Origin: Azadirachta indica
Taxonomy: Eukaryota > Streptophyta > Magnoliopsida > Sapindales > Meliaceae
Reading direction: 5' to 3'
Length of the DNA stretch: 64,000 nucleotides
Assembly: GCA_022749755.1 (NCBI GenBank)
Contig: CM040447.1
Coordinates: 7,028,545-7,092,544 of the forward strand
The notes beneath the pieces were generated by a model. It was not told where the DNA came from. It saw only the letters and a program-made list of their open reading frames with translations, and ran no database searches. Made by a program: the position numbers and the translations under genes. Positions 34,989 to 47,759 of the stretch are shown in pieces (position 1 is the stretch's first letter; each line of letters starts with the position of its first letter).

Positions 34989-36217
34989 TTTGCCCATCAA
35001 CTTTTCGTCCAAAAATTGGAAGGAGGGGCAGCATTAATTTTGAAATTTGTTTTTGTTGCCATGATCAAGTGTGTCTTAATATGTAATAAATAATTAAAGA
35101 CACGTAAAATTACAAATACCATATAATATAAAGTTAAAATATTATATATATGAAAACATTTTCTTGATGTAATACAATAATTAATATCATGATTTCATTA
35201 TAAATCATTTGTTGAGGTTTATTGTCTCTTTTTTCTTTTCCAATTTCTTTCACTTTAAAAATCGAAAATTAAAAAATAAATTTATTATAGTACAACTAAT
35301 AATGATATGATATCATATGTATATTTTTATTTACTGCAATCCCTAACTTATGATTGATAGTTTTAAAAAAAATGGTTTGGAGCACAGCATCAAGTTCAAG
35401 TGTTTGGGGCTTTGGATGCCATTTTGCTCACTCTTCTCGTGATTTTTTTATAAGAAAATGAGATAAATAAATATTTTCTATATTTATCTATTTAAACTTT
35501 TACAAATTTATCAATCTATCAAGGTTACAATTGTGTTTTTCATTTTTCTTGTTATCTCTATAAAACATAGTAATTACATTTTTTTTCCAATGAAATATGA
35601 TGAAAATTGTATTTACTCCAAAAAGGCATAATATGACAAAAGAAAACAAAATGTTCATAAATTTAAAAAAAGAAAAAAGTGACAAGAGCTTTTGATATTA
35701 AAAATTTATTAAATTTAATTAAAAAATTAATCATCCCTAATGATTGTAAATGCTTTTTTGACATTTAAAAATCATGAAAACATGATGTTTTCCAAATTAT
35801 TTCCGTGCTTCACTTCTTTTTTCTTCTATTCAGGAAGGAGACATTAATCAATTAGATGATTAATTTTGTAATTTTGAAAATAACTTATTATACTATTTTA
35901 CTATCCAATGGATAAATAACTAGTAGTCATGTTGTTTATAGCCCTTTTCGTAATTATCTCCTCAGGTTTGTTTACCTTCAAGATACTATTTATCTATGTT
36001 TATGGTTCAATATATTCAACTATATTATGTACTTTATAAACAATCTTACTTGATGTAAAACATATAATACTTAAAATAAGAACTAAATTATTAAAAAATA
36101 ATAATAATAAACTTAATAAAATATTACAATCTTTGGTATCTATTATTTATTATCATTATGTATTGTATTGGATCTTACTTCATTGTATTATCAAAATTAT
36201 ATTTAACATGGTTAACT

Positions 36218-36224
<7 letters not shown>

Positions 36225-36248
<24 letters not shown>

Positions 36249-36257
36249 ATGTATATG

Positions 36258-36289
<32 letters not shown>

Positions 36290-36327
36290 TGTATGTATGT
36301 ATGTATGTATGTATGTATGTATGTATT
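36225..36327. repeat. (GT)n(GTAT)n microsatellite
   Basis: About ten GT units followed by a long run of GTAT/ATGT units. The duplicate position (44,153-44,195) has a shorter GT/GC run. Confidence 0.95.
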
Positions 36328-36490
36328 GTTAACTATATGTATATATAGTATGAAATCCAGCAAAATCTAATTCCATATATCTAATTAACAAGTTATTACT
36401 GAGTCGTCTAAAATAAGAAACTTCCAACAAATGGCCAAATAAATGGTATGATTGTTAGTGTTTTAAGTAACACTCAATTGAGTGAAATCT

Positions 36491-36556
36491 CAACCAATAG
36501 ATGCCAATTTTAACAGTTGTTTTCGTTGCTTAATGCCTGTATTTTATATATACATA
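36491..36556 (+). promoter_or_regulatory. Conserved CCAAT and TATA boxes of the 36,630 copy
   Basis: CAACCAATAG at 36491-36500 and TTATATATACATA from about 36544. Confidence 0.55.
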
Positions 36557-36629
36557 CATACAAGACATAAATTACCAAAAGACAATCTCATAAGTTAAAA
36601 TTTTTCTTGTTTCACGAAAAAAAAAAGGA

Positions 36630-37581
36630 ATGGCCAAAATCAGTTCGTCTGTTCTATCAGTATTTCTACTCGTCTTCCTCTTCATTACTGGTAATCAACC
36701 TCCTCTTTTCTCTTTAAATGATAATATATATGATATGATAATATTATATGTAAAAATATTAGTGTTTTGATGATGATTGGACATGTGGGTTTTTGTTTTT
36801 AGAATTGAAAACGATGAGAGTGGAGGGTCAAAAAGAGCTTTGCAATTTCAGGACTTACCACTTGCAGCCTTGTACTGAACAAGAATGCTAAAAGATACTG
36901 TGTCTTTTATGGTGAAGGAGGTGGTAGCCACTGCACTAACCCTATTACGTGCTGCTGTGAAGGTAAATTTGAAAGGGAGACTGTTTTTAACGTTTTCTAA
37001 AAATGTTTTTGAAATATTATTTTTTAAAATGAATTCTAAAATATTTGTAATCAACCCTCTCTGCAAAAACAAAAACTGTTATTTAATTCTATTATTTTCT
37101 CGGAGAGTAGAATGCTTTTTATGGGATAATAAAACTTGGGTTCCTATATATGATTTTATATTCATATATAACAATATATTATTTATTTATTTATGTTACA
37201 TAAGTCTATAACCGTATATTATTACATACTATTATATTATGATGATCAAGATATAAAAATTCAATATTACTAAGGGAATTTGTTTTATGGAAATAAACAA
37301 GAATTTTGCATGGACTTATTTGTTAAAATTTGACTAAATTATATTTCTACTTGTGGTTTCATCAAAATTTGTAAATTTATTATCTCGTTAATATTTCCTT
37401 ATTTTATAGTTTTCGAAAATATTTAATCCAAAAGACCAATATTTGGATTGCCTTTCTTAATAAATTTTCATTCTAATTTGATTTATTTATTTTCGTTTTT
37501 ATAACAGCTAAGCCACCAAGTGCCATCAAGGATTTGCACAGCAAATTTTTGCCCGAAAATTGGAAGAAGAAGCAGCATTAA
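36630..37581 (+). pseudogene. Cysteine-rich peptide pseudogene (stop and frameshift after third Cys)
   Basis: Exon 1 (36630-36690) encodes an intact signal peptide (MAKISSSVLSVFLLVFLF) with a good donor. Exon 2 (36803-36962) has TAA after the third Cys (GAATGCTAAAAG), where the duplicate has TCA, and also one inserted G. Exon 3 (37508-37581) still encodes the tail PPSAIKDLHSKFLPENWKKK. If translated, only a fragment with three Cys is made. Confidence 0.82.
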
Positions 37582-39803
37582 TTTTGAAATATGTTTTTCT
37601 TGTCACCATGTGTCCCTTAATATGCAATAAAGACACATAATATATATATATATATAAATATATATATATACATAATATATATATGTGTATATATATATAT
37701 ATATATAAACGAATTAATAATAACATCATGATTTCATTATAAATAAGTTGTTGAAGGTTATAATAGTCTCTTTGTTCTTTTTTAATTTCTTTCACTTTAA
37801 AAATTGAAAATAAAAAAATAAATTTATTATAGTACCATTATCAAATAATATTTATATCATATGGATACTTCTATTTATTACAATTATCAAATTTATAAGT
37901 GATATATAGTTTTTTAAAAAAATTACATAATACTAATGAATCGTGCATTGTAACTATTGTTAGTGCCTAAAAGTAGCTCGAGTGGTTTAAAATATATTTG
38001 AAACTTTCAAATCATCCCAAATTAAATAGCAATTAGCAATAGTAGATAGAAGTTTAGTATTTCGCGGATGAGATTTCTCACTCATATCTAAAATATTTAA
38101 AATTTATAAGAGTATATTTAAGTTTTTAGTATCAAATTAAAAATAAATATTTTTAAAACATTTAAATGATTGAAATTAAATTATATTCAAATTTTAAATT
38201 AAAAAATAAATAGACACTAAATGTTTCAAATTTAACTTGTAATGAATTGTGTTATTATAAATTTTTATTCGCACAAATTATATTCACTATCAAAATTGTT
38301 ATTCATGTTTTTACACTAAACCAACAAAAAATAACAAAAAAAATTATGCATAATCTTTAAAAATTAATCTACTAATTAAGAGTGCATGGCTGTTGGTATT
38401 GAGATGTAAATTATAACATAGACATACAGGTTCTACCTCAATGTCCAAAAACATGTAGCTGAATATTGCAGAGTGCATTTGGAATCAGTTATCACAAGTT
38501 AATTAAAACTTATGACATGTGTCGTTTACATGAAAATATTTAGCTTAATTTCCTTCAATATTTTAAAATTATTTTTTATATTTTATTAAATTGAGTTGAT
38601 ATTATGTTAAATTATTTCTGCCATATTTTGTGTAAAAATTAGATGCAATGTTGAAGTTTTTGTCCTTTTGAAAAACATATATATATATATATATATATAG
38701 ATGGCTCCTCAAGGTACCAAACTGGTTTCTTGGTTTTATTTGGATGACATTTTGTTCACTCTTCTAATGTGATTTTTTTTTATAAAAAAATGAGAGCTAA
38801 ATAAAAATTTTCCATATTTATCTATTTAAACTTCTAGAAATTTTATTACTCTATCAAGGTTAAAATTGTATTTTTTTATTATTCATGTTATTTCGTAATT
38901 AGATTTTCTTTCCAATGAGATTAATTTGATGAAATTCGTGTTTAACCCAAACAAAAACAGTATAAGACAAAAGAAAATAATATTTTAAGAAATTAGAAAA
39001 AAGGTGACAACAGCTGTTTACTTTTTAAATTAAAAATTCATTAAATTGAATGAAAAAGAAAATCTAATCACCCCTAATAATTGTAAATGACCATTGACGC
39101 ATTTAAGCACTGAATAAATATCATATTTTCTAGAACATTTTCACACTTCACTTCTCTTTTTTCTTTTTCTATAATTCAATAACAATATATTAATGAATTA
39201 GATGATAAATTTTATAATTTTTAAAATATGTATTATACTATTTTACTATTTAATTGATAAATAATTAGAAGCAATGTTGTTTATAGTCCTCATACAACTA
39301 TCTCTTTACATCTATTTTTATGATTCAATATGTTTAATTATATTATTTGAACTTCACAATCAATCTTATTTGAAGTAAAAACATATACCTAAAATAAGAA
39401 ATGAATTATAATAAAAATAAACTTAATAAAATATTATAATTTTTAGTATTTTTTATCTTACCGTTAAATATTGTGTTGGATATTATTTTATTATATTATT
39501 AAAATCACATTTAATATAGTTAATTAACTTTGTATCTACATATATATATAGATATATATATCATTAACATTAAATTCACTCATCTGATTCAAATTGATGT
39601 AAAATTATCTTCCAAATAAGGAAAATCCAAATCAATATATCTAAAAAATTATCATCAAATCATCTGAAATAAGGAAACTTCGAACAAATTAGTGGCTAAA
39701 TAAATTGTAGATATGATTATTAGCCTTTTAGGTAACTTACAAATTGAGTGAAATCTCAACCAGTAGATACGAATCTTATCATGTTTTTATTGCTTAATGC
39801 TTG

Positions 39804-39834
<31 letters not shown>

Positions 39835-39922
39835 CTAGAGATAAATTACAAAAACACAATCTCATTATAAGTTAAAAGTTTTCTCATTTCACAAAAAGAA
39901 AACAGACAAAATTAAAAAAAAA
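37582..39922. other. AT-rich spacer
   Basis: Non-coding. It is repeated at 45.5-47.76 kb with small differences. AT microsatellites lie at 37,640-37,708, 38,678-38,699 and 39,806-39,834. The last 200 bases hold the promoter of the next gene (CAACCAGTAG at 39757-39766). Confidence 0.55.
39757..39835 (+). promoter_or_regulatory. Promoter boxes of the hybrid peptide gene
   Basis: CAACCAGTAG (39757-39766, one base off the family CCAAT box) followed by a long TATATA run ending about 90 bases before the ATG. The same variant box precedes the 47,760 gene, matching the origin of exon 1. Confidence 0.5.
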
Positions 39923-40397
39923 ATGGCCAAATTGTCTGTTCTATCACTATTTCTAGTGGTCTTCCTCTTCACTACTATTGGTAATTAATTAATTTTACCT
40001 TCTCTCTTCTTTTTTATTACCGTATTAATTTATATATTTTTCTTTTTTTTTCTGTTAATATTATTAATGTATATAAACTGATGTGACAACCAAAAATTAG
40101 GAACAACTACAGTGGAGGCACAACAATCTCTTTGCAATTTTAGACCTTATCATGTACCAAGTTGCAGTGAAGCAGAATGCTCAAAGTTTTGCATGGCAAA
40201 TTATGGACAAGGAACAGGTAGTCACTGCATGAACTCTATAACTTGCTGCTGTGAAGGTAAGTAATTTTTAAAAAGTAAATTTGTTGCAATAAATTCAAAT
40301 TCGAAATTATTTTTATAATAAAAATATTTTTTATAAATTTTTATTCTTATTTAATTTCTGTTTTATTTGCATGGTGGAAAATAAAACAGGTAAGTAA
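39923..40397 (+). CDS. Hybrid secreted cysteine-rich peptide, CCC type, 73 aa
   Basis: Exons 39923-39980, 40101-40256 and 40390-40397. The promoter and signal peptide exon (MAKLSVLSLFLVVFLF) match the gene at 47,760. Exons 2 and 3 and the later part of intron 1 match the gene at 32,009; the mature peptide from VEAQQSLC on is the same. All eight Cys are kept. The switch lies in intron 1 near 40,030, the junction of the tandem duplication. The gene looks functional, and its expression may follow the 47,760-type promoter. Confidence 0.78.
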
Positions 40398-41685
40398 AGT
40401 GGCACAGCAAATTCTTGACCAGAAACTGGCAGCTGCGACAACATAAATACACAAAATATCAAACATGTATTTGAAAATAAAAGCAGTTTACTGATGTAAT
40501 AAAAATATGACAATATTATTTCATAATATTCTGAGGCTTCTCTCTCTTTCTCTCTCTCTTTCTCTCTTTTTCATTAAAATATTGTCTTTTATATATAACT
40601 CATTAGAACTGGCATAATTGTGAAGTCTAATACCATCATACCATAGACATAATACAATATCAACGATAGAAGCACTTTTTTGATATAATGGAAGCACTTT
40701 TAAGATATATTATATGATGGATCATCCAAGAAGTTGTAGTTCGAAACCAACGTATGTCACACTAAACAGATTTATCGTAACTATAGTTATGAAGTGCTTG
40801 AGCTGCATGCCTTAGAAATTGAATTATTAGTTATTTAAATATAAACGAATATGTGATTAATAAAATTTAACTCTCAAGTAAAAATAATTTTTTAAATATA
40901 TCAACGTTTATACTTTTAAGGGCGAAACTTCAATTTAAAAAATCTTTCATAAATGGTATTTTATTTATAAATTGTTTATTTATTTATATATTTTTATTTT
41001 AGCCTCTATAAAAAGTTTTTTTTTATTATGACATTAAAATTCTAGCTTTGCATTTATATATTATCTTCAAAATTAAACAAAAGTACTATAGTTATAAAAC
41101 CACTCTTATTAAACATGCAATGGATTGACTTGCCAAAAATTTAAGAATTAGTAGTCATACTATTTACCATTATTTCATAATCATCCTTCGGTATTTGATT
41201 ACCCTCGAAACCCTAATTATTTATCAATTCTTATGGTGATTAAATTCAATATATTCAACCATCTTATATATATTCCTCTTTCAATTTTCACATTGATCTT
41301 ATTTAATATAAACTCATAACACAGAGAAAAAAAATTAAATCATGTAAAAATACGTATAAAACTTGATAAAATATCATAATCTATACTATTTTCTTTTATT
41401 CTTTTTGATAATTTGTCCAATTTTATTTTATTATATTAAATTATACTTTAAATCGTTAATTTTTATATATATATATATATATATGTATATGAGATTGTAT
41501 CATTAATATGAAATCCACTCAACCTATTCAAATTGATGTAATTGTTCTAAATAAGGAAACTTCAAAAATAACAATATATCCAACAAATTATTATAAAATC
41601 TTCTAAAGAAACTTCCAACAATGGGCTAAATAGATGTTATATATGGTCATTAGTGCTCTAGGTAACATACAACTCAGTGAAATCT

Positions 41686-41750
41686 CAACCAATAGATATC
41701 ATTTCTATTGTTGCTTTTATTATTTAACGCTTGATATGATCTATATATAC
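41686..41750 (+). promoter_or_regulatory. Conserved CCAAT and TATA boxes of the 41,812 gene
   Basis: CAACCAATAG at 41686-41695 and CTATATATAC at 41741-41750. Confidence 0.6.
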
Positions 41751-41811
41751 ATAAGAAATCTCATGAGTTAAAATTTATCCCATTTCAAAAAAGAAAAAGA
41801 GTAAAAGAATA

Positions 41812-42918
41812 ATGGCCAAATTGTCTCTTCTATCATTACTTATAGTCTTCTTCCTCTTCATCACCGGTAATTAATCTTTTTTCTCTTTTTTTTGTACGAG
41901 TCAATCTCTTAATCTCTTACTTAAGAAAAGAATCTATGTGATGAACTATTATGACCATGCTAAAATAATTTAAATTAAATTTTTATATGTTTATTAGTTT
42001 CATCTTTTAATTAAAATAGATTTTTGTTATTTTATTCTCCGTAAATTTTTAATTCTGTAATGTAACCTTTTTAATATAAATTCTGACTCCATCCTTATTT
42101 TTAAGAAGTTAAACCAGTTAAATTTTTTTTAATAAGAATAATACATACATATTGATTCGACGGAAAAATTAGAAAGACAAATCATTCAAATAAATATGAG
42201 TATATTAAATGTTAATGATGTAATCTAATTCTTTATGTGAGTTCTCATATTTCATGCGATTTTTGTTTTAGAATTGAAAATGGTGAGAGTGGAGGCTCAG
42301 AAAGAGCTTTGTGATTTTAGAACTTACCACATGCCGAAATGCACCGAAGAAGAATGCTCAAAACTCTGGGTATCATATTATGGTGACGGAAATGGGAGCC
42401 ACTGTACCAATGATATTACATGCTGTTGCGAAGGTAAATCTGAAAGGGAAACTGTTTTTAATGTTTTCTGAAAGTGTTTTTGGAATATTACTTTGTAAAA
42501 CGAAATTTCAAAATATTTGCTAAACAATTATTTGCCAAAAAAGAAAACGTATTTAATTCTATTGTTTTTTGCAGAGTGGAAAAAAAAATTTTTTTTTTTT
42601 TTGGTGATAATGTCATCTGAGTTGTTCTGATTTTATATTCACATATAAAACTGTAGCCTTTTATTTATGTAAAATAAATCCATAATCGTATTGAGATGAT
42701 TGAAATCCTCGTTAATATGAATAAACAACACTAAATATTTCAGGTTTTCTTTTTCATTTCTTTAAAAAATTTACGATATATAAATATATATATTTATATG
42801 TGGTAGATATTCTAAGGTTTTTTAGTAAAATTTTTCATTCAAACGTGATTTCTTTTCTATTTTTATAATTTTTTTTTAAAAAAATACAGGTAGGCCACCA
42901 AGTGCTAAGAAAGGATAA
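41812..42918 (+). CDS. Secreted cysteine-rich peptide, CCC type, fourth Cys lost, 81 aa
   Basis: Exons 41812-41866, 42272-42433 and 42890-42918; tail GRPPSAKKG. It duplicates the gene at 33,885. The signal peptide is fully hydrophobic (MAKLSLLSLLIVFFLF). TGC has become TGG at the fourth Cys (residue 51, CSKLW), leaving seven Cys. The CXXXC pair needed for the usual fold is therefore incomplete and one partner Cys is left free. It may be on the way to loss or have an altered fold. Confidence 0.65.
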
Positions 42919-44521
42919 TTTGCCCATCAAATTTTCGTCCAAAAATTGGAAGGAGGAGCAGCATTAATTTTGAAATTTGTTTTTGTTGCCATGATCAAGT
43001 GTGTCTTAATATGTAATAAATAATTAAAGACACGTAAAATTACAAATAATATATAATATAAAGTTAAAATATTATATATATGAAAACATTTTCTTGATGT
43101 AATACAATAATTAATATCATGATTTCATTCTAAATCATTTGTTGAGGTTTATTGTCTCTTTTTTCTTTTCCAATTTCTTTCACTTTAAAAATCAAAAATT
43201 AAAAAATAAATTTATTATAGTGCAACTAATAATGATATGATATCATATGTATATTTTTATTTACTACAATCCCTAACTTATGATTGATAGTTTTAAAAAA
43301 AATGGTTTGGGGCACAGCGTCAAGTTCAAGTGTTTGGGGTTTTGGATGCCATTTTGCTCACTCTTCTCGTGATTTTTTTATAAGAAAATGAGATAAATAA
43401 AAATTTTCCATATTTATATATTTAAACTTTTAGAAATTTATCAATCTATCAAGGTTACAATTTTGTTTTTTCGTTATTCATGTTCTCTCTATAAAACATC
43501 GTAATTACATTTTTTTTCCAATGAAATATGATGAAAATTGTATTTACTCCAAAAAGGCATAATATGACAAAAGAAAACAAAATGTTCATAAATTTAAAAA
43601 AAGAAAAAAGTGACAAGAGCTTTTGATATTAAAAATTTATTAAATTTAATTAAAAAATTAATCATCCCTAATGATTGTAAATGCCTTTTTGACATTTAAA
43701 AATCATGAAAACATGATGTTTTCCAAATTATTTCCGTGCTTCACTTCTTTTTTCTTCTATTCAGGAAGGAGACATTAATCAATTAGATGATTAATTTTGT
43801 AATTTTGAAAATAACTTATTATACTATTTTACTATCCAATGGATAAATAACTAGTAGTCATGTTGTTTATAGCCCTTTTTGTAATTATCTCCTCAGGTTT
43901 GTTTACCTTCAAGATACTATTTCTCTATGTTTATGGTTCAATATATTCAACTATATTATGTACTTTATAAACAATCGTATTTGATGTAAAACATATAATA
44001 CTTAAAATAAGAACTAAATTATTAAAAAATAATAATAATAAACTTAATAAAATATTACAATCTTTGGTATCTATTATTTTATCATTATGTATAGTATTGG
44101 ATCTTACTTCATTGTATTATCAAAATTATATTTAACATGGTTAACTTATATATATGTGTGTGTGTGTGCGCGCGCGTGTGTGTGTGTGTGCGCGTATAGT
44201 ATGAATGAAATCCACTTTGATTTATTTCTTCTAAATAAGGAAAATCTAATGTCATATACCTAACAAGTTATTATTAAGTCTTCTAAAATAAGGAAACTTC
44301 CAACAAATGGCTACATAAATGGTATGATTGTTAGTGTCTTAAGTAACACTCAATTGAGTGAAACCTCAACCAATAGATACCAATTTTTACTGTTGTTTTT
44401 GTTGCTTAATGCTTGTAATATAAATATATATATATATATATACCCACACACAAGAGATAAATTACCAAAAGACAATCTCATAAGTTAAAATTTTTCTTAT
44501 TTCACGAAAAAAAAAAAAAGA
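42919..44521. other. AT-rich spacer in duplication copy 2
   Basis: Non-coding counterpart of 34.99-36.63 kb. It holds a GT/GC microsatellite at 44,153-44,195 and the CAACCAATAG box at 44367-44376 before the next copy. Confidence 0.55.
44367..44450 (+). promoter_or_regulatory. Conserved CCAAT and TATA boxes of the 44,522 copy
   Basis: CAACCAATAG at 44367-44376 and a TATATATATAT run near 44,424-44,442. Confidence 0.5.
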
Positions 44522-45484
44522 ATGGCCAAAATCAATTCGTCTGTTCTATCAGTATTTCTACTCGTCTTCCTCTTCATTACTGATAATCAACCTCCTCTTT
44601 TCTCTTTAAATGATAATATATATGATATGATAATATTATATGTAAAAATATTAGTGTTTTGATGATGATTGGAAATGTGGGTTTTTGTTTTTAGAATTGA
44701 AAACGATGAGAGTGGAGGGTCAAAAAGAGCTTTGCAATTTCAGGACTTACCATTTGCAGCCTTGTACTGAACAAGAATGCTCAAAATACTGTGTCTTTTA
44801 TGGTGAAGGAGGTGGTAGCCACTGCACTAACCCTATTACGTGCTGCTGTGAAGGTAAATTTGAAAGGGAGACTGTTTTTAACGTTTTCTAAAAATGTTTT
44901 TGAAATATTATTTTTTAAAATGAATTCTAAAATATTTGCTAATCAACTCTCTCTGCAAAAACAAAAATTGTTATTTAATTCTATTGTTTTCTCGCAGAGT
45001 AGAATGGTTTTTTTATGGGATAATAAAATTTGGGTTCCTATATATATATATATGATTTTATATTCATATATAACAATATATTATTTATTTATTTATGTTA
45101 CATAAGTCTATCACCGTATATTATTACCTACTATTATATTATGATGATAAAGATATAAAAATTCAATATTATTAAGGGAATTTGTTTTATGGAAATAAAC
45201 AAGAATTTTGCATAGACATATTTGTTAAAATTTGACTAAATTATATTTCTAGTTATGGTTTCATCAAAATTTGTAAATTTATTATCTCGTTAATATTTCC
45301 TTATTTTATGGTTTTCGAAAATATTTTATTCCAAAAGACCAATATTTGGATTGCCTTTCTTAATAAATTTTCATTCTAATTTGATTTATTTATTTTCGTT
45401 TTTATAACAGCTAAGCCACCAAGTGCCATCAAGGATTTGCACAGCAAATTTTTGCCCAAAAACTGGAAGAAGAAGCAGCATTAA
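44522..45484 (+). pseudogene. Cysteine-rich peptide gene with lost splice donor
   Basis: Exon 1 (44522-44582) encodes MAKINSSVLSVFLLVFLF. The intron 1 donor reads TACTG|ATAATC, where the duplicate at 36,690 has TACTG|GTAATC. Exon 2 (44695-44853) is intact with all eight Cys, including CCC, and exon 3 (45411-45484) encodes the tail PPSAIKDLHSKFLPKNWKKK. Without normal splicing, translation runs into the intron and stops before the Cys-rich part. A frame opening at 44685 in exon 2 would lack a signal peptide. A cryptic donor could rescue it, so this is a probable rather than certain pseudogene. Confidence 0.65.
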
Positions 45485-47642
45485 TTTTGAAATATGTTCT
45501 TGTTGTCACCATGTGTCCCTCAATATGTAATAAAGACACATAATATATATATAAACGAATTAATAATAACATCATGATTTCATTATAAATAAGTTGTTGA
45601 GGTTTATAACAGTCTCTTTCTTCTTTTTCAATTTCTTTCAATTTAAAAATTGAAAATAAAAAAATAAATTTATTATAGTACCATTATCAAATAATATTTA
45701 TATCATATGGATACTTCTATTTATTACAATTATCAAATTTATAAGTGATATATAATTTTTTAAAAAAATTACATAACACTAATGAATCACAGATTTTAAC
45801 TATTGATAGTGCCTAAAAATAGTTCTAAGTGGTTTAAAATATTTTTAAAACTTTCAAATCATCCCAAATTAAATAGTAATAGTGGACAGGAGTTAATATT
45901 TTGCGGATGAGAGATTTCTCACTCCTATTTGAAATATTTAAAATTTATAAGAGTATATTTAAGTTTTTGTATCAAATTAAAAATAAATATTTTTAAAACA
46001 TTTAAATGATTGAAATTAAATTATATTCAAATTTTAGATTAAAAAACAAACAAACACTAAATATTTCAAATTTAGCTTGTAATGAGTTGTGTTATTATAA
46101 ATTTTTATTCGCACAAATTATATTCACTATCAAATTTGTTATTCATGTTTTTAAACTAAACCAACAAAAAAAAATATGTATAATCTTTAAAAAATTATCG
46201 ACTAATTAAGAGTGCATGGCTGTTGGTATTGAGACGTAAATTATTACATAGACATAAAGCTTCTACCTCAATATCCAAAAACATGTAGCTGAATATTGCA
46301 GAGTGCATTTGGAATCAGTTACCATAAGTTAATTAAAACTTATGACACGTGTCATTTACATAAAAATATTTAACTTAATTTCCTTCAATATTTTAAAATT
46401 ATTTTTTTTATTTTATTAAATTCAGTTGATATTATGTTAAATTATTTCTGCATATTTTATGTAAAAATTAGATGCAATGTTGAAGTTTTTGTCCTTTTAA
46501 AAACATATATATATATATATATATATGGATGGCTTCTCAAGGTACCAAACTGGTTTCTTGGTTTTATTTGGATGACATTTTGTTCACTCTTCTAATATGA
46601 TTTTTTTTTTATTAAAAAATGAGATAAATAAAAATTTTCCATATTTATCTATTTAAACTTCTAGAAATTTTATTAGTCTATCAAGGTTACAAATTGTGTT
46701 TTTTTGTTATTCATGTTATTTCTATTAGTCATTGTAATTACATTTTCTTTCCAATGAGATTAATTTGATGAAATTCGTGTTTACCCCAAACACAAACAGT
46801 ATAAGACAAAAGAAAATAATATTTTAATACATTAGAAAAAGGGTGACAAAAGCTTTTTAGTTTTTAAATTAAAAATTCATTAAATTGAATGAAAAAGAAA
46901 ATCTAATCACCCCTAATAATTGTAAATGACCTTTGAGGCATTTAGGCACTGGATAAATATCATATTTTCTAGAACATTTTCACACTTCAGTTCTCTTTTT
47001 TCTTTTTCTATAATTCAATAACAATATATTAATGAATTAGATGATAAATTTTATAATTTTTAAAATATGTATTGTACTATTTTACTATGTAATTGATAAA
47101 GAATTAGAAGTAATGTTGTTTATAGTCCTCGTACAACTATCTCTTTACATCTATTTTTATGATTCAATAAGTTTAATTATATTACTTGAACTTCACAATG
47201 AATCTTATTTGAAGTAAAAACATATACTTAAAATAAGAAATGAATTATAATAAAAATAAATTTAATAAAATATTATAATTTTTAGTATTTTTTATCTTAC
47301 CGTTAAATATTGTGTTGCATCTTATTTTATTATATTATTAAAATCATATTTAATATGGTTAATTAACTTTATATCTACATATATCTAGATATATATATCA
47401 TTAACATTAAATTCACTCATCTGATTCAAATTGATGTAAAATTATCTTCCAAATTAGGAAAATCCAAATCAATATATCCAAAAAATTATCATCAAATCAT
47501 CTAAAATAAGGAAACTTCGAACAAATTAGTGGCTAAATAAATTGTAGATATGATTATTAGCCTTTTAGGTAACTTACAAATTGAGTGAAATCTCAACCAG
47601 TAGATACGAATCTTATAATGTTTGTATTGCTTACTGCTTGTA

Positions 47643-47673
<31 letters not shown>

Positions 47674-47759
47674 CTAGAGATAAATTACAAAAACACAATC
47701 CCATTAAAAGTTAAAAGTTTTCTCATTTCACAAAAAGAAAAGAGACAAAATTAAAAAAA
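45485..47759. other. AT-rich spacer
   Basis: Non-coding counterpart of 37.58-39.92 kb. It ends in the promoter of the next gene (CAACCAGTAG at 47594-47603 and a TATATA run at 47,644-47,668). Confidence 0.55.
47594..47670 (+). promoter_or_regulatory. Promoter boxes of the 47,760 gene
   Basis: CAACCAGTAG at 47594-47603 and a TATATA run about 90 bases before the ATG, identical in layout to those of the hybrid gene at 39,923. Confidence 0.5.

Larger units (their letters stand above)
34989..36629. other. AT-rich spacer in duplication copy 1
   Basis: Non-coding; repeated almost base for base at 42.9-44.5 kb. Contains the GT/GTAT microsatellite and the promoter of the next gene. Confidence 0.6.
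32083..40032. repeat. Tandem segmental duplication, copy 1 (about 7.95 kb)
   Basis: Contains most of the 32,009 gene, the 33,885 gene and the 36,630 pseudogene. The same order and non-coding landmarks return 7,950 bases later (TCTGTTAATATTATT at 32101 and 40051). The offset falls to about 7,840 by the end through small indels and microsatellite length differences. Confidence 0.88.

Noticed and set aside
36133..36370. Overlapping frames with repeated Cys-Met-Tyr-Val units that look like a novel repetitive peptide
   Set aside because: They are direct translations of the GT/GTAT microsatellite in two frames, and the duplicate locus lacks them.
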